From Smallanthus sonchifolius (Eukaryota > Streptophyta > Magnoliopsida > Asterales > Asteraceae), in assembly GCA_023525975.1 (NCBI GenBank), contig CM042046.1:39153501-39217500 (forward strand): a stretch of 64,000 nucleotides of DNA, read 5' to 3'. Every line of letters starts with the position of its first letter. Positions within the stretch are counted from its first letter, which is position 1. Under the pieces are notes generated by a model. It ran no database searches, was not told the origin of the DNA, and was given only the letters and a program-made list of their open reading frames with translations. Below, in pieces: positions 10,798 to 21,850 of this stretch. A program made the translations under genes and the position numbers.

Positions 10798-11040
10798 GTA
10801 AGTTTCGTTTTTGCTCCATATGGTTTGACCATTTTAACCCCTTTTGCTCCAATAGCTTAAAAATGGTCAAAAACATCTTGAGGTTACCATTTTGTTGTCA
10901 TTTTTCTCCCTGGCACTAACTCCGTTAAATATTTCAGCAAAATGACAACAAAATGGTAACCTCAATGAGTGTTTTAGCCCTTTTCAAACTATTGGAGTAA
11001 AAATGTTAAAATGGTCAAACGGAGCATAAATGAAGTTTAC
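10798..11040. repeat. Inverted-repeat element
   Basis: The left arm (gtaagtttcgtttttgctcc...) and right arm (ggagcataaatgaagtttac) are reverse complements. Inner segments 'gaggttaccattttgttgtca' and its complement also pair, so nearly the whole element is a hairpin. The internal 'ggcactaactccgtt' motif is shared with 62038-62258. Confidence 0.75.
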
Positions 11041-11208
11041 ACTATATTAAAATATTTTTATAACACTAAAATCACCAACATATTTTCTCTCTTCTAGTAA
11101 CTATTAAAAGAACATACAACTTAGACAAATGAAATATTTGAAAATATTGAATTTCCATATTTGTACATTTTTTTAAGGATTGAACCCTTTCAACTCATTT
11201 TGAAATTA

Positions 11209-11706
11209 TCTATACTATATAATAAATAAAGGTTTTGATGTGACACTTGTCACTCTCTCATGTATCCTTGAGTTTTTTTTCTGCCTCTCTCTCCTATTAA
11301 TTATACCAATTTCTTTAATTGTTTTTTATAGGTTTTTGTTTCATGTCTCTCTCTCATATTAAATAATAATAGCTTCTATAATTATTTTTATAAAACGTTT
11401 TTCATGAATATGTAATATGTAAATCTTTATTACTAAGTATATATATAACATTACATTTATTTAACCCGTTTAATACACCGGGTTTCTAAAGTTTAATATG
11501 AATTAACATTTATCAGTTATATAAAAAAAATTAATACTTAGCTAAAAAAATGTTTTAAAAATTAACTTAACATAATTTATAACTGTTACGTAAAATTTTA
11601 TTCAACTTGTGTAATACATGAGTTTTTAAAGACATAAAATCTTTTATTACTAAGCATATAACATTACATTTATTCAACCCGTGTAATACACGAGATTCTA
11701 ACCTAG
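11209..11706 (+). mobile_element. Short non-autonomous Helitron (copy B)
   Basis: 498 bp. The 5' end TCTATACTATATAATAAAT is preceded by A; the 3' end is CTAG followed by T. A 13-bp palindrome, cgtgtaatacacg (11680-11692), lies 11 bases before CTAG as the terminal hairpin. Two degenerate copies of this hairpin region occur inside (near 11466 and 11603), suggesting tandem 3' termini. No ORF; requires Rep/helicase in trans. Confidence 0.8.
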
Positions 11707-11929
11707 TGATGATAATATACAAATGAGTTGCTAAAATTTCTCTGAGTCTATACTTGGACACTATTAGAAGTATTGTGCTAATATTCATTCTAGGTTTTTT
11801 GAAGCAGATAACTTCGAACTCAGATATTCTTATCTTGCTCCATCTCTACCTTTTTTCGATGGAAATATATAAAAAATCAACCTTATATTTTACATCAGTT
11901 TGACCACAATCAGTGACACCACAAGGATT
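11707..11929. other. Intergenic
   Basis: No feature seen. Confidence 0.4.
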
Positions 11930-11937
11930 TGAACATA

Positions 11938-12112
11938 CACCGACGGATATTCTATACTTGTTGTCGGTATAGGTTCCTCCAAGGCTCCAAAATTTTGCCA
12001 TAGTGAAACCTGTACCGACGACTACTTGTCGTCGATATAGGGTTGGGGCAGATGGAGAGAAATTTGGGCGCTCAAATGAAAACCTATACCGAGTCGTCGG
12101 TATAGGTTAGTT
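11938..12112. repeat. 'ccgacgac' inverted-repeat cluster
   Basis: Four versions of 'accgacgacnnnnngtcgtcggtatagg' lie in both orientations near 11940, 11960, 12013 and 12086. Such clustered motifs resemble sub-terminal repeats of CACTA-type transposons, but CACTA termini are not visible here. Confidence 0.4.
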
Positions 12113-12294
12113 TCCTTTTCTCGTGAGATCAATCAGAACATGTGTTTCATCTCTAAGTGTTAGCTTTTCACATTGAATCTATGCATAAGTCTAGCCAACC
12201 ATTTAGTGGTCTGCTAGGTTCTGTTGTGATCTTACAAATTCAACATATATCGTCTTATTCATGATCAACTCATGAACAATGCTATGTCTAACAC

Positions 12295-13186
12295 CTAAGG
12301 GAGAGTTTGGTTCGCGGAATTTGTTGTAATTGGAATTGGAATTTTAAGGTTTTGAAATTGTATTTTGTTCAAAGGATTTGGAATTTTAAGGAATTGGAAT
12401 CTATTAAAGGAATTTTAATTCCTAATCCATTTGATTAACAAAACAATCATTAAGAAACTGGATTTGAAATTGTATTTTTATAAGGAAAAAAAAAACCCCT
12501 AAAAAAAAGATAAAGAAAAATATTAAAAAAATAATAATACAAAAAATAACTAAAAACTAAAAAAACCAAAATGTTTATTTCGTTTGCCAAGTTTCATAAA
12601 AAAAAACTCAAAAAATAGTCGAATTTTCGTTTGCGGTCGACGGCGGTGGTTGGAGGTGCCGAGGGCGGAGAGCGGCGGTGGGGATGGTCGGGGCGAAGGT
12701 GGTGGTCGGTGGCGGCGGTGGGGTTGGCGGAAGTGGTCGCAACGGTCGGTGTCGGAGGCGGCGGTTGGAGAAGGTGGCGACGGCGGCGGGCGGCGAGCGG
12801 CGGTGGGGATGGTCGAGGTGGCGGCGGCGGTAGTCGGGGCGACGGTGGTGGCGGCGGGGTTGGCGGCAGTGGTCGCAATGGTCGGTGACGATGTTTGCGA
12901 CGGTGACGAAGGTCGGTAGTCGGAGATTCCGTTTGCTTTAGTTGAATTCCTTCACAAGTTGGAAGGAATTTAAAATCCTTCATTTGATGGAATTTGAAGA
13001 AATTAATTCCAATTCCAATTGCAATTTCTTTCTCTACCAAACACGTTAAGAATGAAATTCGGATTCCAATTTCAACGAATTTTACGAACCAAACACTCAA
13101 AGGAATGAAATTCAAATTCCAATTCCGTTGAATTCAATTGAATTCCACGAACCAAACGCCCATTCCGGCGTACCAAACGCCCTAAG
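12295..13186. mobile_element. TIR element of the 'gtttggttcg' type, copy 1 of a tandem pair
   Basis: The ends are long inverted repeats (gagtttggttcgcggaatttg... and ...gaattccacgaaccaaacgccc). The interior repeats 'ttggaattttaaggaattgg' motifs around a very GC-rich CGG/CCG core (12630-12920). Glycine- or proline-rich frames in that core are composition artefacts. Adjoins copy 2 directly. Confidence 0.7.
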
Positions 13187-13904
13187 GGGGCGTTTGGTTC
13201 GTGGAATTCGTTGGAATTGGAATTTGAATTGGAATTTTAAGGAACTGGATTTGGACTTGGAATTGTATTTTGTTCAAATGATTTGAAATTTTAAGGAATT
13301 GAAATCTATTAAAGGAATTTTAATTCCTAATCCATTTGATTTGACAAAACAATCATTAAGGAATTGGATTTTTATAAGGAAAAAAAAACCCCTAAAAAAA
13401 GATAAAGAAAAATATAAAAAATAATAAAACAAAAAAATAACTAAAAACTAAAAAAACTAAAAAAACTAAAAAAACCAAAATATTTATTTCGTTTGCCTCG
13501 TTCCATAAAAAAAAAGAACTCGAAAAAATAGTAGAATTTTCGTTTGCGGTCGACGACTGTGGTAGGAGTTAGATGCGACGGTTGGCGGAGGTGCTGAGGG
13601 CGGCAGTGGTCGCAAGGGTCGGTGACGATGTTGGCGACGGTGACAAGGGTCGGTAGTCGGAGATTCCATTTGCTTTAGTTGAATTCCTTCACAACTTGGA
13701 AAGAATTTGAAATCCATCATTTGAAGGAATTTGAAGGAATTAATTCCAATTCCAATTGCAATTACTTTTTCTACCAAATACGTTAAGAATGGAATTCGGA
13801 TTCCAATTCCAACGAATTTTACGAACCAAACACCCAAAGGAATGGAATTCAAATTCCAATTCCGTTAAATTCCATTGAATTCTGGCATACCAAACGCCCC
13901 TAAG
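13187..13904. mobile_element. TIR element of the 'gtttggttcg' type, copy 2 of a tandem pair
   Basis: Starts gggcgtttggttcgtggaat and ends gcataccaaacgcccctaa. It matches copy 1 closely except that most of the GC-rich core (about 170 bp) is missing. Weak similarity between outer flanks (tgtctaacac before copy 1, tgtctagac after copy 2) suggests the pair may be bounded by one decayed target duplication. Confidence 0.65.
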
Positions 13905-14571
13905 TGTCTAGACTTTCCATTGTATGCCTAAGCCAGTGTAAAAACATTATCACAATGGATAGAGATCAATGTTATTGGTTTATGCCATAAGCTCATAGAT
14001 CAAGTTAACTACCCATTATGCTTTTTATACCAAGGCAACAAACTCATATTTCATATTTGAGTTTGTTATGCAAGTTGGAAGCCCATAAAATGACATCTTC
14101 CTAAGCCAAGAATTCAACAACTTGTAGAAGAATGGGCTTCAACATGGTTATCCAACTTAAATAAGAATAACTTTTAGGAAATGCAATCTTTGTCAAACCA
14201 TAATCGACGGTTTTCCTTAAATTACTTTATAATTTTTTTATTGTCTGTGAGTGACAAGTACTATGATAACTAGTATATTTACATAATCTACTAACAGTAT
14301 AGGTAATATCAGGTACAATATTTGTCATCATTAAACAATCAATTAGCTTAGTATTAAAGCCGAGTAAGAATAATACCTTTGTTTAATACCCTTTAGGGGT
14401 GCTATTGCTTCATATTGATACCCTTTATTATGGCTTACATAACTATAGTCTTCGTAATTAAACTTCTTGTGAATTTTCACAACATAGTGATACCGTGTAA
14501 GAATAATACCTTTTGTTTAATTTCTAGATTCTTATACCAAGAATCACATTTGCTTCTCTCATATATCCCAT
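13905..14571. other. Intergenic
   Basis: No gene or repeat with clear ends seen. A+T-rich. Confidence 0.4.
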
Positions 14572-14579
14572 AGAAGTTA

Positions 14580-14998
14580 AGGGAAAGAATCATAAGAAAA
14601 CTCATTTTTAATGAGAAAATAAAAAGACTACTTATTAAAGGTAAAAAAATAATAAAAAAATCATAACTCAAAAAATAAATCAAAAACTAAAAAAGTGTTT
14701 CGAAGACTATGTTTCCCACGTCGTCCTCGTTCAAGAAAAAAACTAGAAAAAATAGTGGGTTTACCTTAGCTTTTAGGTTAGGTTTTTTGAGAGGTGGGGT
14801 GGGATGGGGTGGGGTGGGGGTTTAGGTTTTTGGGGGGTGGGTGGGGTGGGTTTAGGTTTTTGGGTGGGGGTGGGGTGAGGGGTTTAGGTTTTTGGGGGTG
14901 CGTTAGGTTTTTGGGATGTACTAAACATATGTAGTACCTTTAATAAGGAGTTTTTTTGTTTTTTACATGAAAATGAGTTTTCTCATGAACTCAACCCT
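14580..14998. mobile_element. hAT MITE with perfect 8-bp target duplication
   Basis: The perfect duplication agaagtta flanks the element (14572-14579 and 14999-15006). The TIRs pair 'agggaaagaatcataagaaa' with 'ctcatgaactcaaccct' and continue through 'aaaactcatttt' and 'aaaatgagtttt'. The interior contains the G-rich tract at 14790-14930. Confidence 0.85.
14790..14930 (+). repeat. G-rich imperfect tandem repeat
   Basis: Repeated 'gggtggggtggggg' and 'gtttaggtttttgggg' units, many with four closely spaced G-runs. On the + strand it could form G-quadruplexes. Confidence 0.8.
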
Positions 14999-15115
14999 AG
15001 AAGTTAAATGGCATAAATGTTTAGTTTCATCAATCTAATCTAGGTTTGTACAAATATCAGCATGTCATCTACATTCAACCAAATGTTGGCTGATATATCG
15101 TCTTTGAGGGTGTGA

Positions 15116-15270
15116 AGCAAGGGCGGATTTACCTTATGGGGAGGGGTACCTATCGGTGCCCCTCAACTTTCGACGCGTAGTGAAAAATTTTATTGTTTTA
15201 TGTTTCTCGAAACCCATGGATGAAATTTTTGATACCGCTAAATTTTATCCTAGATCCGCCACTACTGAGC
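15116..15270. repeat. 'gggcggattt' MITE
   Basis: Left 'caagggcggatttacc', right 'tagatccgccact' are imperfect inverted ends about 155 bp apart. The same left terminus occurs at 912. The target duplication is unclear. Confidence 0.5.
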
Positions 15271-16129
15271 AGCAGGGCCCATGTTCCAAGGTGGCCTAAT
15301 TTTTTTCCCATTTAGGTACCGTAAGTCGATTAACATATATAAAAAAATACAAACTTATTACTAATTATATGTTCTAGAGAGGGCGTAATAAGTAAAAAAA
15401 AATAACAATTTTGGGTGATCCCACACTTAATCTCTTAAAAGTTACATGTTCCAGAAGGGGGCATATTTTCTAGTACTCATACAAGGTATCCGAAATCTCG
15501 AACACGGTCCTGTCTGCCGAAGTATGTCCCCATGATCATCGGCTAACACTAGATTCTGGAAATGTTAAATTCTGTTACCGTATAACTCAAGGGATACACT
15601 TGTTTTTGTATATTTATTTGTATATAGTGTTTGTGTTATATTTCGTATATGAAAGAATAATTAATAATTCTTTAACATATATTTTTGAGTTTTTAACTTT
15701 TAACCATACTTTAGTTAGTATAAATTCTTAACAATTAAACTTAATTTAGTTACTCTAGGGAGAGGAAAATCACTGTCACATTCTGAAAATAGCCAAGGTT
15801 AGATTGTAAAATGATATAAAAGCCAAGTGTAAAATAATATAAATACTCTTTTATCGATGCATTATTTTAAAATCTGTTTCAATTCTAAAAAAATATAAGA
15901 AAATAGTTCTTATTACAAATTAATTATATTGAACATTGTCATTCAACTCAACCCTAAATATGCATCATGCCACTCTTGAAATAATATGCTAATTTAAAAA
16001 AAATAGGGCTTCATTTCAGTTTTAAGTTTTCAATTTTATAATAATCATACCGTACGTGAATGATTTTTTTGAATGTATATTCTTTTTAGTTTTGAAATAA
16101 GTGTGCATTTATTTTTGCGAAAATACTAA
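15271..16129. other. A+T-rich intergenic DNA
   Basis: No gene seen. A 'ctagagagggcgtaataag' and 'ccagaagggggcatat' pair (near 15373 and 15451) suggests an old duplication. Confidence 0.4.
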
Positions 16130-17698
16130 TCCCTCTTATAATAAAAAACTAAATGGTTTTGTCACTTGAAATTATCATATTACATCTCATAAAATTTTTC
16201 CCCCAATATCACATTTATATCTTCCATTTAATATTTCTATATTTAGCCTTTTTTTTTTGAAAAATTACATAAATAAACATTTAACAAATCAATTTATCAT
16301 TATTGCCACTAGCTAACATTTTTTTAAAATTACCATCAAAAGTGAATATTTAAAAAAATCAAGAATTAAAAAATAGGAGATTTTAAAAAAGCGAGTTTTT
16401 AAATTTTATTATTAGAAAAACAAGATTTTTTTAATTTTACAAATAAAATTTAAAAATACTATGTTTGTATTTTAAATAAATAAGTGTTAAAATAAAGTTT
16501 ACTAATATTTAATTAGTAGTTTTTTAATTAAATTTGATATTTATAAATAATTTTTTTATTTTAAATTATAAATTTTAATACTTAGTTTTTAACAAATTAT
16601 GAAACTTGCAAATATTTATTTTAAAAAGTGCATTATATTTTAAACTTTATTTTTTTTAAATGACAAGAATTGATTTAAAAAAAAAATATGTTTACAAGTT
16701 TCAATTCTAATTTATTAGTTTTAAATTTTTCATATTTAATTTTGAAATTTTAAATTTAATTGAGTCGAAATATTAAGAAGTGAAATTTTTAAAATTTGGA
16801 GTTTTAAATTTTGAATTTAAAAGACGATATATTGTTGAAATTTAATTTTTATTTGTATCTTTTTTATTATTTTTTTAATAAGAGATTTAGTATTAAAAGT
16901 TTAGCGAGATTTTCCGCATACAAGTACAAATAGTATCTGTCAATCAGAGCATCTTGATGATGATTTTGATGAAAGTTTATAATCTTCTGATTTTCTAAAT
17001 GGACTTACACTATCAGGTTTGTTAAACCATAAATGAGTTTTAAATGTATATATTCCAATTATGCTATTAAAAAATATTAATGAAAAAATGGTTTAGATAA
17101 TGTAACAAGGCTTCAGGTCAAATCATTAAGTAATTGCGTTATAGAAGCGAAGATTATATTTGGAAGCAACATTGGTTATCATAATTTTATCTCTATAATT
17201 GGGTTAACATATTCAAACAAAAGAACTTTATCAAAACTTCAAATAAGAAAATATACAACTGTTATATGTTTTGTAATGACCATGAATAAAAGTTTAGGGC
17301 AACCACTTTCAAATATTGGTTTGTATTGAAAGATCCAATGTTTACTAATGATCAGCTGTATGTTGCATTATCAAGAGTTAAAACTAAAGATGAATTCAAA
17401 CTATTAATCTTTGGTAAACATGGAAAAATTATCAATACCACATCAAATGTTGCATACAATGAAGTATTTTCAAATTTGTAAATAATCATTATAAGGTTTC
17501 ATTTGACATGTAATTTAATGTATTGTAAAAAGTACACAATTTATGAAATGTATTTTTTGATGTTGTGATTACTCTCATCCATATAATCTTAACATGTAAC
17601 AAAATGAAAAGTTACAAATAGAATATCATATTTGTATAAAAAGGTTTTTAAGATATTTATCAATATAATCTTTACGTTTCACCCCGTGTAAAAGCTAG
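16130..17698 (+). mobile_element. Helitron with decayed helicase remnant (copy E)
   Basis: The 5' end TCCCTCTTATAATAAAAAAC is preceded by A, and the 3' end CTAG is followed by T at 17699. A degenerate terminal hairpin 'caccccgtgtaaaag' precedes CTAG. About 1.57 kb; the interior is extremely A+T-rich apart from the helicase C-terminal remnant. The size implies large internal deletion from an autonomous Helitron. Confidence 0.7.
16930..17481 (+). pseudogene. C-terminal fragment of Helitron PIF1-like helicase
   Basis: Conceptual translation in shifting frames gives, in order, EFLNGLTLSGLLNHK-like (with the start of the motif degraded), VYIPIMLLKNINEK, GLDNVTRLQVKSLSNCVIEA, FVMTMNKSLGQPLSNIGLY and QLYVALSRVKTKDEFKLLIF, ending NVAYNEVFSNL and a stop. 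This is the order of the C-terminal helicase motifs of plant Helitron Rep/Hel proteins, including the 'TINKSQGQ' and 'YVALSRV' motifs. Stops and frameshifts make it non-functional. It is too broken to appear as a long ORF. Confidence 0.8.
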
Positions 17699-18055
17699 TT
17701 ATACTAATAAAACACATTTATTTTAAATTATCATTTATCATAAGAAACTTTAAAATCTAATTATGTAAATTTTATTTACAATCAAATAGTAATTGAAAGT
17801 CAAATTACATTAAATAGTAATTCATGTATTATCGAAACCTAATTATATATCAATTTTTACATATTTTAAAGTTTGTTTTATATCTTTGGTATATGTAATA
17901 CATTTTTACGCCTGTAAAATATATAAATAAAGCTTTAATAATTTACAATCAAAACTAAAACAAAATTCTTTAATAACTTGTAGTTCACTCCTATTTCAAG
18001 ATCTTTGAAAAAAAACCCAAATATCTTTAAAAAATGTGACAATGTACACCCATAG
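17699..18055. other. A+T-rich intergenic DNA
   Basis: Nothing recognised. Confidence 0.4.
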
Positions 18056-18300
18056 ATAGGGCTGTCCAAAATGCTCGACGTTCGAAACTCGCTCGAACTC
18101 GTTCGAAAAATGCTTGGAAGTATACTCGTTCGATTTCGGCTCGATTCGGTTTGTAAACGAACCGAGCACGAGCAAAGGTACGCTCGCTCGTTGCTCGTGT
18201 GGTTTGGCTCGAATTAATTTTTAATTTATTTTATATATATATATATATATAATAAATTAATATTTTATACATTTATAAATAACATCTTTTGATACAATCC
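18056..18300. repeat. hAT-like fragment, left end only
   Basis: Begins TAGGGCTGTCCAAAATGCTCG and contains 'gtttgtaaacgaaccgagc' motifs shared with 18624-18808. A (TA)n run follows near 18231-18250. No right terminus found. Confidence 0.5.
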
Positions 18301-18623
18301 ATTATGGAATTTCTTATAGTGAGTCAAGAGTGGCCCAAATTAAAACCTAAAAAGAAAAAAAAAAAACCTCTTTTAGTAATTACGTTAGTTCACTAGTTCA
18401 CGTTCAGAGACTTCTCTTCAATTCAAGTCTCAAATCATCTCTGCCTAAAATCTCTAACTCTAATCGGACGTCGCCCGCACGAGCAGCTTTTGCGGCACTG
18501 GAATTTAAGTCTCAAATCGTCTCTCCCTCTTGGTAAGCCAATCAGCCTTTGCAGCTCACGATCAGCGACGCCGAGCGACGAACAACTTTTGCCGCTCTAC
18601 AATTCGAAGGGCACACTACACAG
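18301..18623. other. Unassigned sequence with a short internal duplication
   Basis: 'aagtctcaaatc(a/g)tctct' occurs twice (near 18425 and 18508). It could be a captured or degraded leader; no protein recognised. Confidence 0.3.
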
Positions 18624-18808
18624 TAGGGTTGTTCAAATCACTCGCCGCTCGCTCGACACTCACTCGGAAAATTTAATGCTCGGATAATGCTCGTTCGGTT
18701 TTCTGCTCGGTTGTAAACGAGCCGATCGGTTCGGTTCGGTTCGGTTTGTAAACGAACCAAGCAAGAGCAAAGGTCCGCTCGGTTCGGTTTCTTTCGTGAA
18801 CAGCCCTA
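18624..18808. mobile_element. Small hAT-like MITE
   Basis: 185 bp. TAGGGTTGTTCAAATC at the left and TTCGTGAACAGCCCTA at the right form imperfect TIRs. The interior carries several 'ggttcggttcgg' and 'tgtaaacgagcc' motifs. The target duplication is not clear. Confidence 0.65.
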
Positions 18809-20005
18809 CCCACAGACCCAAACACTGACATTGCAATAGCAAAGTGAAAGGTTGATGATTTGTTCTTGTTTTTATTACAATTTACAGCCCAAAATGAAAA
18901 AATCAATAATAAATCTTTAACTTTTTCTTTTTCAGCAAAAATTCCACCTTTTCAGTATACAACCATCAACCCCTCAAACCAAACAACAAAAGCTTCAAAT
19001 CCCATTTCTCTCCCACAACTTTGAGCAAGAATGATGAACATTCATGTGTAAGTTGTAACAACCTTTGATGACTTGATCACATTCTGCAGAAGCAATGAGA
19101 AACTTTGAGCACAAAAGTGAGTCTAATAATCATCAAGAAACATGTTAATAGAAGATATCATTGCTATAAGTACCCGGATCAGCGTAGAACATCAAACACT
19201 GTTGGTTTTGCATCGATTGCGAATGAATCATCATGATACACGAGTGCTGTTTGATCAAAAACCGACACACGTGTTAGATCAATGAACCAAGTTTTAATTT
19301 GTAGAATTTTGCATAAAGCAAAAGGTCAACGTTTTTCTTGAAGAACTTGATATCTTCGTCCATGTCGCATTCTTTAGCCCAAATCTTCAAAACTAAAGCA
19401 AAAAAGACGGTAATAAGGGCATTTAATAGTAATACAAAGCTGATACAGGAATTAACAGACTCATATTTGGACTAACCGGAGAAAAGCAAGTGGGCTAAAA
19501 AATGGCACAACTTAAAGCAGACATAACTTTTGCTATGTTTAGAGTTACCAGGCTCTTAAGATATGGACGAAAATGTCTTAGCACTTGGACAAACTGCCTG
19601 ACTCTTGGGTCTAAATTTCTTTGTCTGGAGCTTGGATTTTGATTTTCAAAATTTCCCACCAAATTTTCGTGTTTGATAGGGAGAATCATGGGTCTCATAA
19701 AGAGTATTCTCTTTTATCTTTCTTAAAAAAACGCATACCCTGATAAAAAATCCTGGATTCACGAATCCAAAGTTCATCACTTGTTACTTTTCAATATGTT
19801 CAAGAACTCCAAAATGCTTGATTTCCTGAAGAGAACACAAAGAATCTTGAATAACAATTCGATAAAAGTAATGATCTTTTAATCGAAAGAAATCTTACAA
19901 AATGTTATCTTTAATATAAGTTAAGATCACCATATCTTGTCGAGTATGGTATAGTAGTTCTTCAACCTTAATCCGTGTAGAACCATTTGTTGTTTTCTTG
20001 ATTCT
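18809..20005 (-). other. 3' flank of the inositol phosphatase gene; possible unidentified exon
   Basis: Mostly non-coding. On the - strand a frame ending at TGA (19179-19181) reads ...SVFDQTALVYHDDSF and AIDAKPTVFDVLR, which looks protein-like. An overlapping frame upstream reads LKIWAKECDMDEDIKFF. A third stretch, 19495-19698, encodes 67 aa of unknown type. I do not recognise these; they could be terminal exons of another gene or chance frames in a 3'UTR. Confidence 0.25.
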
Positions 20006-21144
20006 TCAACGGTTTGTAGATTCAACTTCGGCTAAAAATATGCTATAAACCGGCCTGTGATCCGAGAATCTTGATTCCCCACGAACATATGACATTTGAT
20101 GGAGTCCTCGACCATACCACAAGATTCTATCACACCTTCACAAGAAAAATAAGTTAAATAAACAAGGTCTCAAATGGGCTTTTCTTGAACTCAAACTTTA
20201 TTTGATTTTATTAAAAATATACCACGCGGGTGTTCTTCGTTTTTCTTTCGAGTGCATATCATCTCCTGCGTATCGATCTGAATTATGTGAATATTTGTAA
20301 GTCGGAGGGAAATATATCTTCCCTTCATTCCATCCTTGAAATGCCCTTCCCCTTCTTTGTTCAATCCGAAGCTATAATCATGTAAAGAGGATCGATTATT
20401 TCATGTACTTATTCATGTCATAGACATCGATATAACCTGGACCCACTTAAAATCTTGTAACATGAACACTACCCGTGTAACCCATTTATAAAAACGAGTC
20501 AAATGGGTTGACGGGTAGTAAATGGGTTGCAGGAAGTAAATAGATAGTAATGAAGTTGTAAACGGGTCGTCAGGCTGTAATAAATGGGTTAAATGGTGCG
20601 TAAACATGTGGGTTAAAATTTATAAAATATTTTTATTCTTATTTCTAGACATGCCTGATCTTTTTCCAATAAAGCCCTCCAGTTTTGCATCTCAACAAGG
20701 GCCTTTGCAACTCTATACGAAAGGGCAATCCGGTAATTCAAGTCACCAAGCCATATAACTCGACTACATATGCATACAAGTACAATCATTTAGCATACCA
20801 TTGACCATACGAAAACTAAAATCGCAATCATCTTGACATACTCATGCTCGATGATTGTTTGAGGCGAATTCTCATCTCCTGTTCGTTGAACTCGTGGAAA
20901 CCGAGTTTTCCTAAGAATTTCCATAACATCCGAGTTTCTCCTCAACTCGTCTCCTTTTTGACCCGAAGTGAAGTGACTACATATGAAGCAAAAGCTTGTT
21001 TGATGCAATGACATGCTAATTGAGATGGAACCCTGCGATCATTTCGCACAAAGATTAGTACTATTCACAATGTTCAAGGTAGTTTTTCGGTTTGCTTATT
21101 AAAAACTGTTTATTTGATTATTACATTTCCAAAATCACATCCTT

Positions 21145-21527
21145 TAGGGGTGTTCACGGTCCGGTTAAGCTCATTTTGCAAAAGTTCTAGGCTAATACGC
21201 TAACTACCGTTTTGGAAAACGACAAACCAACTAAGTGAGGTTGCTCGGCCTAGCTAGCCAGTTTTAGCGGTTTGAACAAGAAAATTCAAACCATTGGTTT
21301 GTATAAAAAAAATTTAAAAATAAAGATTGTTTATGAATATAATAGATATATAACTACATCTTCCCAAAATGAAAAAATGGTTAAACGGCTGAATAGCTAA
21401 ACTACTAAAACCGAACCGTATAAACAATGTTTTCATAATTGGACAGGTAATCGAACCGATTGTCTTACCGGTCTAATGGTTGAACCTGTTCTAAAACCAG
21501 ATTATGTCATAAATATTTTCAAATTAA

Positions 21528-21577
<50 letters not shown>

Positions 21578-21850
21578 CTAATTTAAAACAAAATACAACA
21601 CTACTTTAATAATTTTGTGTGGATTTATAAATACAATAAAATATGAAGTATTAAATAAATAAATAAATAAATATGGATTCTGAATGAGTAAATGAGATTA
21701 CAAATATTGAAATCTGGTCGGACCATCTGGTTCGGTTCACCAACACCGATAACCGATCGATTCAAATGGGTATGGTTCAAATACATTCAACTAGACTGGT
21801 TCTATGGCCGGTTCTCTGTCCAACTGGTTTCATCGGTTTACATAAACCAA
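21145..21850. repeat. Repeat-rich insertion in phosphatase intron 5
   Basis: Begins 'taggggtgttcacggtccgg', a hAT-like left terminus, and holds many 'accggtt/aaccggt' motifs. The matching right end was not identified. It accounts for most of the 874-bp intron. Confidence 0.4.
21530..21576. repeat. (TA)n microsatellite
   Basis: About 23 TA units within intron 5 of the phosphatase gene. Confidence 0.95.

Noticed and set aside
12584..13115. Overlapping Gly/Arg-rich (+) and Pro/Arg-rich (-) open frames
   Set aside because: They lie in the CGG-rich core of a TIR element and are present in several frames at once, a composition effect.
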